A stretch of 64,000 nucleotides of DNA, taken from Nereocystis luetkeana (lineage: Eukaryota; Sar; Phaeophyceae; Laminariales; Laminariaceae). Both the position numbers and the translations under genes were made by a program. Below, in pieces: positions 55,733-64,000 of the stretch. Each line of letters begins with the position of its first letter. Position 1 is the first letter of the stretch. The stretch spans positions 7,075,420 to 7,139,419 of the forward strand of contig JARUPZ010000021.1 of NCBI GenBank assembly GCA_031213475.1, in the 5' to 3' direction. The notes beneath the pieces were generated by a model. It was not told the origin of the DNA and searched no databases. It saw only the letters and a list, made by a program, of their open reading frames with translations.

Positions 55733-57119
55733 TATGATCTCCCGCAATAAATAGTGGTGTTCGTATGAGTTTCTATTTTCAAGCCCTCGTATGATTCTGA
55801 TGGCTTCCGTTGGCTGACCGCCTCCTGGCTATTGTTTTTCGATATTATTGCGGGTCTTGCAGGAGTCGTCGCAAACCGGGATCCTGGTATTTTATCGTCA
55901 AGGCATCTCCTGTCTTGGCGTGTGCCCATCTTTTGGGCTTGGCTGACGGGAGTACTTTTACTGTGATTGGAGGCTTGCCGGTGTCCTACCAGCACGGACG
56001 CCACCACCCGTTCTTGTGCTACAGTTGAGACCGCTCAGCTGCATTTGACCTGTCGGGTCAGGGTGAAACAGAGCTCTGCTTTTTCAAATATTGTATCTAT
56101 GAGCAGAGGGCGGGCGTCGTCCGCTCCGGGGTTCTGTCCTTACAACCGAACCCACCCGCGTGCCGGAGCGCAATTGCGAGCTTTGGTTTGCTAAACTGGG
56201 CATACCGCATGGTAGGGTCTCACGCTGGCGCGGGCGTTGGTTCGCCAAGCACACAACAAACAACACGGCGGGGTTGCCCGCAAGAGCAGGTTCACCCGCG
56301 AGAGGGGTTCCGGCCGAAAACGCGGTTTCCACCGCGAGCACGACTTCGGCTTCGGTCAAGAGCATAAAGGCGACGACTTCATCGGCTGGCGCGACTGACG
56401 ATCGAGGGCGCGAACACGGCTGCAACCCCGACCGCTAGGGGCCCTTCTGTCCGGAGGGGTACGGGAAAACGGCCCAGCGTAGTTTAGAGGCAGCGCATTT
56501 CTAATCGGATTCGTTTCGCCCAATCTTCCTCTCAGTATCGGTATTGGGGTTGGTGTAGCAAATAACGTGCCACAGTATCTTTGGTTGGGTTGGATTGCGT
56601 TGCGTTGCATTAGGGTCCCTGGTGCCCGGGGGGTTGGAGTAAACGGCCCCGCTTAGGTTTGATGCAGCGCTTTTCTAGTCTTGTGGCAGAGTATCATGTG
56701 CTTGAATCTTCCTGTACCGTGCCACAGCAGATTTCGATCGGCTCGTGATGCTTCTTTCCTTGTGTTAGGCTGCTTTATGTAAAATATTTGGAGTATTTAT
56801 GCAGAAGTACTGCCGACCGTCGTGTCCTTGTTCGACGACTCTATCTACTCTCCGTTCTGCTGTATCATGTAACAGGTTTAATCAATACAATAATAGCACA
56901 ATACTACCAGGTATATTGTAACACCTAGGGGACAGCAGGGCGACGATTACCCTGCTCGACCGTGCTATACCATACGCGCACGTACGAGCATTGGGAAGTA
57001 TTTTACCGAGCACAGCAGTTGTGCCGGACGCAGTGGGGGTCACATACCTAGTTCCTGCTGTACAGTTTGGCCATGTATGTCCTTTTGTCCTAGACATGGA
57101 AGTTACTACAGTAATACAG

Positions 57120-57158
<39 letters not shown>

Positions 57159-57166
57159 CACTACTA

Positions 57167-57198
<32 letters not shown>
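57120..57198. repeat. TAC microsatellite, short interrupted allele
   Basis: About 26 units with two CAC variants; the paralogue at 13132-13360 has about 76 pure units. Confidence 0.97.
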
Positions 57199-58605
57199 GT
57201 TGCGAATCTCAGGTCCCCACTCTACCGTCAGTTGGCTATCGTCGTCGTTGGTTGTTAAGTTGTTGTGAGGTAGAGTTGCACCCCGTCAGACAGAGAATCG
57301 GGTACCTGGTGGCGGGTACCCGGAACCATCTGAACCGGAATCGTTTCTGTCCAACTCACAGAATCGCGGGTGAACTAACTGTACACCGGGTACCCGGGTG
57401 CCCGTCAATCGCTTCATACAGAGCCCCCAAGACTAGGGTAAACGTTGATTTATCCGTACACTCGTACAGCGGCTGTGCCCCTAGACTCTTGCCTCTCGCC
57501 CCTGCAGACTACATACAATACTCCTACCTGTCTTCGCACAACACGCTACACACACACGACAACCCTTCGATCACCGTAAGCGGCCCTTCTCTATTACCAG
57601 GTATGCACCAAGAGCTTGACCAATCGCAAGAAGTCCAAATAGTTTGATGCTTGTTGCTGTGTTCGCAGAGAGACTGGAGGTGTGATTGCGGCAATGAGAG
57701 ACCGAAAAACCATGGTTTCCAATTTATTGGATGCTTGATGAGATCATTGGACGGACATCGGTCTGGGGTCTCACATAATATAAATATACCTGGTATATAT
57801 TTCTTATATGTTATATAGTAATGAATGTGTTTTTTTTTGTTGCGGCAGTATGCGTGGGGGTTTCCCTAGCATTTCTTACTGCCTTCTTCGTTGTGTCTGG
57901 GTGTGTGGGTTTTTTGTCGCAAAAAGTTGTTCGACCCATCCAACTATATTCGAAGGATCTTCCTGATGACTTGAGGAGCGCAAGAAGAGTAGAAGGAAAA
58001 TTTCATGCCATGATTTTATTTCAACGCCCCATTCCCCACTTGTCTACTCGATCCCACAGAGAATGACCATATACTACTCGCCTTCAGCCATTTTGACATG
58101 ATTCATCGAGAGCGGCGAAATTAAAGGTCATGCTTTCCTACCGTTTGCCTTAACACGCCGCCACTCAAAAACCACAACGGCATCAAGTAGCGCATGGTAA
58201 CCCGGATACCCGGGTACCCGGATACCCGTGTCCACCTTACCCGGCGCCGCTCAAACGCTAAAAGGGGAGCAAATAGTGTATGGTAACTCGGGTACCCCGG
58301 TACCCGTGTCTGCCGGGGCCCGTGTACCCGGCTCCGGTTCCGCCTCAACCGCTCCCCACCCGATCGGGTACCCTGCCCCAAATTTTGAGGCCGGGGTGAA
58401 ACCCTATTATTTGGTTAAGGGGCCTCTCATCCCTCTACACCGTGACCCTGGAAAATCATCCACACATATTTTTATACGACCCATTTGGTAAAAAATAAGA
58501 CCCACCACATATTCCTGTGGGAAATATTGCAACTCCATACGTCACACCAATCAGCCATTCAAAATGCATCAGGCATTTGCGACAATGCATTATGAGCAAC
58601 TGCGA

Positions 58606-58832
58606 TGTATTACAGGAAGGTCCTCGAAGCAGCCGAACGGTCCATGGTTGAGTGGTTCATGGGTGATGCGAGCCCGAGTAGGCAGCGCCATGCACCCGCC
58701 GTTGGTGGTGCCCTAGACAATGGGAAGGGGGGACGTAGCAGTCAGTCGTAAGGAAACGACGGTTGACGAAAACCGGGACGAGGCAGCCGACAGGGTGGCA
58801 ATGTACCAGGCCGACTACCGCAGTAGTAGGTG
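58606..58832 (+). mobile_element. LINE remnant, copy 2
   Basis: Paralogue of 14764-14990, with the same truncation and only single-base differences. Confidence 0.7.
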
Positions 58833-59264
58833 AAACACGTCTCTAGGCTAATCGTACCGCAAAATCTCTGCGGCTGCTTCGAATGTGACGCCGTTGTATT
58901 TCAGTTTTCCGTGCATTCTTCCCCGTCATGCTTTTGCGTGTGGTACGAAAAAAAACCCACATGGCTCGGTGGGTGGCAAGCCTGTTTTTTCGCTGCTTGC
59001 CTGCGTGATGGTTCTTCGTTTGTTTCTGTTTGCTTTTATTTCCTTACCTTGTTTTATTGCCCATCGCAGCTCCCCGAGGGGGGCACTTGAGCGATTCTGC
59101 AGCACAGCCCTCGTATTCGTTGTTCTATTTTGTTTACAGCAGTAGTTGGAGTCACTCATTGCCTTTGCTTCCGTTCCGTTCGTAGTCTCCGTTACTACTG
59201 CTGTAGTTTATTCCATTTGTTTTACGTAGTAGTTACGTGATACCTGGTAGTATATATATATATA

Positions 59265-60109
59265 GATGGTTGGGGGTAAGGGTTACTCCGGAGGACAGGA
59301 GTGGGACTGGATGAGGTACCTTGAGGAGGACCTTAAGGAGTTCGGCATCAAGCTCGAAGGGTGGCGCGAGGCAGCACAGAAAGCCGGCAGATGGTTCCGA
59401 CGGGTCGAGGAAGGGGCGGAGGCCTTCATGCGGAAATGGCATACAGATGAGAAGGAGGCATCGGCAGAACGGCATAGAATAGCTGCAACCACGACCACAG
59501 CCGTTGACGACAACGCGAGTGTGCAGAATGGCAGGGAAGAGGGGGGGGGCGAAAGGGGGACGAGGGGGAATGGCGGGGGGGGGGAGGGGAGGCGGTCTGC
59601 CCAACAGACTGAAGCCTGGTTATGGCCATCATCGTCATGATGCACTCCTTTCTTTGGGACCCAAGTAACTAGCATGGTGCCATCTGGGCAACTTTGCGTG
59701 TCTGTATGCTCCAGTGCCTGCCTTTGGTATTTTCTTTCCCCCCCGCCCGTGATTATCGCTTTTTTGTCCCTTTCATTTTTCTTTCATTCCCGTTTGTACC
59801 TCTTTGTGTGTTTGTTAGTATGGTCCGTTTTGCCTTTTTTTTTGCGTTTTGCTATCTGCTTCTGTTTTAGTTTTGTTTTAGTTTTTCTTTTGCTTAGCTT
59901 CATCTTCTTTTTTTTTAGGTTTTTGTCTGCTATTAATAGTCTCCTTTTTGCTTCCCTGGTGTCCGCAGTGGTGGAGTGCGTATGCTTGTTTTTTGTTTTT
60001 TGCCTCTGTTTTTACTTGAGGTATTTCTTCCACTCCAGAGTTATTGGAGCCTGTCCTGCGACCACGGACTGCATTGAATTGTGAGTTAATGTGAGAACAA
60101 CAACAACAA
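59265..60109 (+). mobile_element. 5'-truncated LINE inserted in a TA microsatellite (absent from copy 1)
   Basis: Frame 59266-59640 encodes the C-terminal end of a LINE ORF (YLEEDLKEFGIKLEGW, RVEEGAEAFMRKWH), then a Gly/Arg-rich tail and a stop. A T-rich 3' UTR follows, ending in four CAA units at 60098-60109. TA repeats flank both sides, so copy 1 shows the empty site. It is related to, but distinct from, the LINE at 33-37 kb. A short-repeat tail instead of poly-A fits RTE-like elements. Confidence 0.9.
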
Positions 60110-60161
60110 TATATATATATTTATTTTATTACCAGGTATGATCCAGGCAGAACATTTTTTT

Positions 60162-60596
60162 CTGTAGTATTCTGTCTCTCTACCGTGGATCATTTAATGT
60201 AAGTATTGGATTAGATGAGGCCTCCTGCGCCGGGCAGGAGGTCCCGTCCGGTATTTCCCCCCGCGCTGAGTAAAGTGGCGAATCACAAACTCTGCGCGGG
60301 GTTAGTACCTGTAAATGATCTCGGTATACAAGCCCAAGAATACTCACCCTACTGCCGGGTGGGTGGGATGGTCTCAACAAATGGCGCGACCAACTCTACT
60401 CCCGAGGTTTCGGGAGCGAAAGGAAGACGTGACCTCGATTCCGTACAAATTCCGAGACACTTCGATATAATCAATGGTTCCATTATTTGTGCCAAACTTG
60501 AATCCATGGATTGGATCGCCATTTTACTGTAGTATTCTGTCTCTCTACCGTGGATCCTTTAATGTAAGTATTGGATTGGATCAGGCCTCCTGCGCC
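60162..60596 (-). repeat. Split direct repeats B2, A2 and B1 of element 2, copy 2
   Basis: B2 at 60162-60231, A2 at 60404-60526, B1 at 60527-60596, same order and spacing as in copy 1. Confidence 0.85.
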
Positions 60597-60693
60597 AGCC
60601 TGTGGTCCCGCCCATACTTCGTTACGTCTCCTTTCAGATTGCCTTCGTAGTTGACCGCTGGTCCTGGGCAGAATAGTCTCACCCAAACTTTTA

Positions 60694-61938
60694 TCACCTG
60701 AACTCAGTCCTTACCCGCACACGCCGCAAAGTCCTTTCTGAACTCCGGCGACAACGGTAGCTCGCTAGCTTCGCGTAGCTCTGGCCACGTTTATTCTTGC
60801 TACCGCGTACTTGTCCACTCGAGGTAGCCCCAATGCAGTACTTACTGCAACTGACTCTGTTTTCCAGCCACCAATTTTCATGATCTCGTCCACAGCCGTC
60901 CCGGCCAGGGATTTGCTGAGCGAGCCTCCCACTCGAAAGGAGTGCATCGTGAAGTGGTTCGGCAGATCTGCCATTCGCAGATAGCTTTGCAGGTTCGCCG
61001 TCATACGGGCCGCGGAGAGAGAGAGATGCCCCCGGCCACCTTCTGTCGTAGCAACGAGGAAGAGGTGCCCAGTGCTTAAGTCCCACCCAATCCGCCGTGC
61101 GACCGAGATGTACGCCGCGTGACCGCCCAAAAGGCGCAAATCGCCGAGCAGTCCCGGGCCGCTAACACCATCATAGAGGCCCGCAACGTCTTGACAAAAT
61201 CTGATAGTTAAGGATCAAACCGTTCGACGCTGGGAGCCTCAAGATGTGCGAATCCATGGTAAAGAAAAGATTGTAACCCGTACGCATCGAACAGAGGGCC
61301 AAGGAATACAAGGCGATATCTCGGGTCAGCAAAATACGCTCTGCCAGAGAGCTGGCCACCTGAGCGCGCAACCTCATGTCGCTTAGCAGATCTATGAGTG
61401 TGTGTTCCAGCATCGGCGCCGCCTGATTGACCTGAATCCCGACCTGCTTCTGTTCCTCACGTACGAAGGTTAGGTACGAATCTACCAACGGGCTCGAGCA
61501 CGGACTTCCTACCCGGCGTACGGGGTCCCATTCCTCTCCTTGCCCGCTTTCTTTCGTCGGCATTTTCAGCTTCGACCCTAAATATTTTCGAATAGACTCG
61601 GCCGCATACCGTTTAGCACACGATGACCCCGTCAGGCACGTATCATCGCCCGCGTGGCCCAGACTGGGGCAAGACGCTTTATGCACCATCTTGGTGCCTT
61701 TCTCTTGCGTGCCGAGGAAGCAGAGGAAATTAAAGACATCGTATGGGGTAGCAGTTTGCCAACCACGAGACCCCGCCGAAACAACGAGCACAAACGCGTC
61801 AAGCTCGTCGGCCACCCTGATTTTTCGGACTTGCCCGGGGCGCCCCTCCATCGCCGCCAGTACTTGGCGTTGACGTGGTTGCGTCTTATCAACATCCACC
61901 TCCACAGGCACCCGCGCCGGATACCGCGGGGCCGGCAA
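60694..61938 (-). pseudogene. Tyrosine recombinase of element 2, copy 2
   Basis: Paralogue of 16033-17277 with the same frameshifts near 61210 and 60850 and the same HFTMHSFRVGG and SKYCIGATSSG boxes. Shared lesions show the gene was already broken before the segment was duplicated. Confidence 0.82.
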
Positions 61939-62190
61939 TGATCGAACCGGGTGAGCGCCGCATCTCCTAGTAGAAATTTATGTGTGCAACGTTTTCTTCC
62001 TGACACGTAGAGCAAATCGCAAACCGAACCAAGTCACTGGTCGTTGCCTCCCCACTGAGAGGTGACCCACCCTCGAGAGGCTCCCGCCAGTCAGTGCCGT
62101 TCTGCTTGGAAGAGAACACCAAATAAATGGGGACTTTAAGCCTCCAAGAGCGGTTGAAGACGCCCGCAACAGCGAAATATATGCGCGCCA

Positions 62191-62597
62191 CTATGTGATG
62201 GCTGCCCGTCCCTGCGCGATAGTAGCCGAAACGTGGGCACCCGTTACCCTTTGGTACGGAGGTCTAAAGCCGAGGGCTCGTACCTCGTCATCCACAAACC
62301 TGGTGAACCTTGACGGGATACGGTTGTGGAATACCGCTCCGGGAAATCGGGCGACGTCATACGGGCCGGCGCTCGACGGACCCCGGTATTCCCTTAGGGG
62401 AAGGTCGTCAAGATCCCCTGCATCAACACCAATGTGTCTCGAAGCGGGTGTTCTTTAAGGATGATGTCGTGCCAGAAGCCTACATGCCGGCGCACGAACC
62501 CCGGCACGAATTGGTTCCCACCCCCCCCCGCATTCCATATCGGAGCATCCCACGGAAATACGCCGTAGGAGACCCTACAAGGGGTCACGAGTGACAT
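62191..62597 (-). pseudogene. RT-leader-like fragment, copy 2
   Basis: Paralogue of 17530-17936 with the same internal frameshift (near 62416) and stop. Confidence 0.4.
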
Positions 62598-62754
62598 CCG
62601 CCACGGACGTCCACCCTTCCCAGGCCTGCGTGGCGTCGATCAAGTCGTCGGAGCCAACCGTCGGCGACCATCTACAGCGTACCGTGGGGGAAATGAGGTG
62701 AAGATACTCATATAAGATATCTATAACCTATATATATATACAGGGTATCAAATA

Positions 62755-63032
62755 GCGCGAAAGGAAACCTCGCGAAACGCGCGTTTATCCTTAATTGAGG
62801 TAATTAATCGGATCAACCAGGGGCATAGCTCTGCCCCCCTGGTACGGAGTAAGTAAATCTTTGCCAGCAAGCGTCGTATACGGAATGCTGTATCAAACCA
62901 TAAGCAGCCCCGCGAAGACACGCGTGACAACCTTGGTGAGGTAATCGATTCAAACGAGGGACATGATTCTGCCCCCCTTGGTACAAAGTAAGTAAATCTT
63001 TGTAAGCAAGCGTCGAAGCGAAGCTGTGTATC
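62755..63032. repeat. 139-bp tandem repeat, copy 2
   Basis: Paralogue of 18094-18371. Confidence 0.8.
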
Positions 63033-63805
63033 TAGGCAGGTCGTCGAGAAAACATGACGATTGCACAGACACCGGCAACGCAACTCCGTGCGTATCTACA
63101 TGTATGTTAATACGGTAACAGAAAGTGAGGATAACGAGTTGCGTTGGTGTCTGAAAACAATCGAAAAAAAACAAAACAAAAACATATACCTGGTATATAT
63201 AAAACTATATACATATACCAGGCAAGCAAACAAAACCTGTGGCGTTGGAGTATCGAAAGCGCATGTGAGACCCCCAAAGGGGCGCCGTCCCACGTGAGGG
63301 CAAATATCATCATATTAGCTTGAGTCAAGCGGGTCCCCCGCCAGCTCACGGAGTGTCCATGGCCAAGCTAACGGTCGCCTCTTTCTAACGTACGAGCGCC
63401 GCCCTCGATCCCTTAGAATTCTGAATCGAATGGAACAAACGCCAGGCATAAACGATTGTCGGCGAGACCAAACAGTCACCCTCGCCTAAGTCCCCGGATG
63501 AGCCAAGCAAACTAATGGTCATACCATGGAGCCTCTGCAGCCAACCGCTGTCGCAAACCGACTAAGTGGTATGCGCTGGCAGCCACCAAAAACTATTTTC
63601 ATGGGTCGAAGAGAACTGAACGCCAGAAACGGCATTTTATACGCGCGGAGACGGACGTCCCAACCCCTAACTACATCAGCCGTTTCGCCACCGTGCCAAT
63701 TAAGAGACCGGCCCTAGATCGCCAGTCAATAGTAGCATGATATGCGCGGCTCAGACACAAAATGAAGGGTTATACCGTAGAATCGGCACGTATACGAGGA
63801 TTATA

Positions 63806-64000
63806 AGGAGAATACAGCAGTATCAAGAGGGAGGGAGGGGGCACAACAGTTGCAGACCCCGGAGGACCATACCCTCCCCTCCCCCATCAAAACGAGAGAA
63901 TACAGCAGTATCAAGACGAAGGGAGGTGGCACAACGGTAACAGACCCCGTAGGACCATACCCTCCCCTCCAGCGTCCAAACGAGAGAAAACAGCGGTATC
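63806..64000. repeat. Start of the G-rich minisatellite, copy 2
   Basis: Begins at the same point as the array at 19145 and runs off the window end. Confidence 0.9.

Larger units (their letters stand above)
52916..64000 (+). repeat. Segmental duplication, copy 2 (continues past window end)
   Basis: Direct copy of 9036-19339. It has the same LINE remnant, tandem arrays, split direct repeats, frameshifted YR gene and minisatellite start. Differences from copy 1 are a 6-bp ATTAAT gain near 55530, a 104-bp MITE at 55629-55732, a short and interrupted TAC tract at 57120-57198, and a LINE of about 845 bp at 59265-60109 inside the TA tract. The left boundary at 52916 is abrupt. The rest of the unit, up to 52915, may be the end of a 43.9 kb tandem repeat unit. 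Confidence 0.95.

Noticed and set aside
59674-60084. Hydrophobic frame of 136 codons resembling a membrane protein
   Set aside because: Lies in the T-rich 3' UTR of the inserted LINE; the Phe/Leu richness follows from base composition.

Overview
This is nuclear DNA of a eukaryote. It is dominated by transposable elements and tandem repeats, and it holds one well-supported spliced host-type gene. The sequence has spliceosomal introns, tRNA-derived SINEs, APE-type LINEs, tyrosine-recombinase retroelements and MITEs, with no bacterial operon structure and no rRNA or functional tRNA gene. The element mix, the recurring words TACAGCAGTA and ACCAGGTA, and a cysteine-rich secreted module suggest a stramenopile, most likely a brown alga. 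That placement is inference, at about 55-60% confidence.

Layout. 1-7006: an apparent minus-strand LTR retroelement (LTR end, polypurine tract, second LTR end) carrying an older SINE and a LINE tail. 7.6-8.0 kb: a decayed coding exon. 9036-19339: first copy of a segmental duplication; the second copy is 52916-64000 and runs off the window. It contains old LINE debris, tandem arrays and a frameshifted tyrosine recombinase (YR). 15501-23446: a minus-strand YR retroelement whose flanks form A1-ORF-B1A2-B2 split direct repeats, with a minisatellite of about 3.4 kb inside. 23921-27599: a second, plus-strand YR element with the same split-repeat architecture, B2 being interrupted by a small TIR element. 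27.9-39.7 kb: a LINE graveyard with a 4.3 kb APE-endonuclease/RT LINE on the minus strand and an inverted partial copy, mixed with SINEs. 40-42.3 kb: a coiled-coil pseudogene and a second SINE family. 43195-49429: a seven-exon plus-strand gene for a predicted secreted protein of 217 aa, with a signal peptide and three ten-cysteine modules. 49.4-52.9 kb: no recognised gene, with MITE-like repeats.

How it fits together. The only gene with consistent splice phases and uniform exon lengths is the cysteine-rich secreted protein gene, which grew by duplication of a 107-nt plus 85-nt exon pair. The two duplication copies differ mainly by three mobile or unstable events: a LINE inserted into a TA microsatellite, a MITE with a TA target duplication, and a TAC microsatellite length change. 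The recombinase frameshifts are common to both copies, so the element had decayed before it was duplicated. The starts of the copies are 43.88 kb apart in direct orientation; a recent tandem duplication and a haplotype mis-join are both possible.
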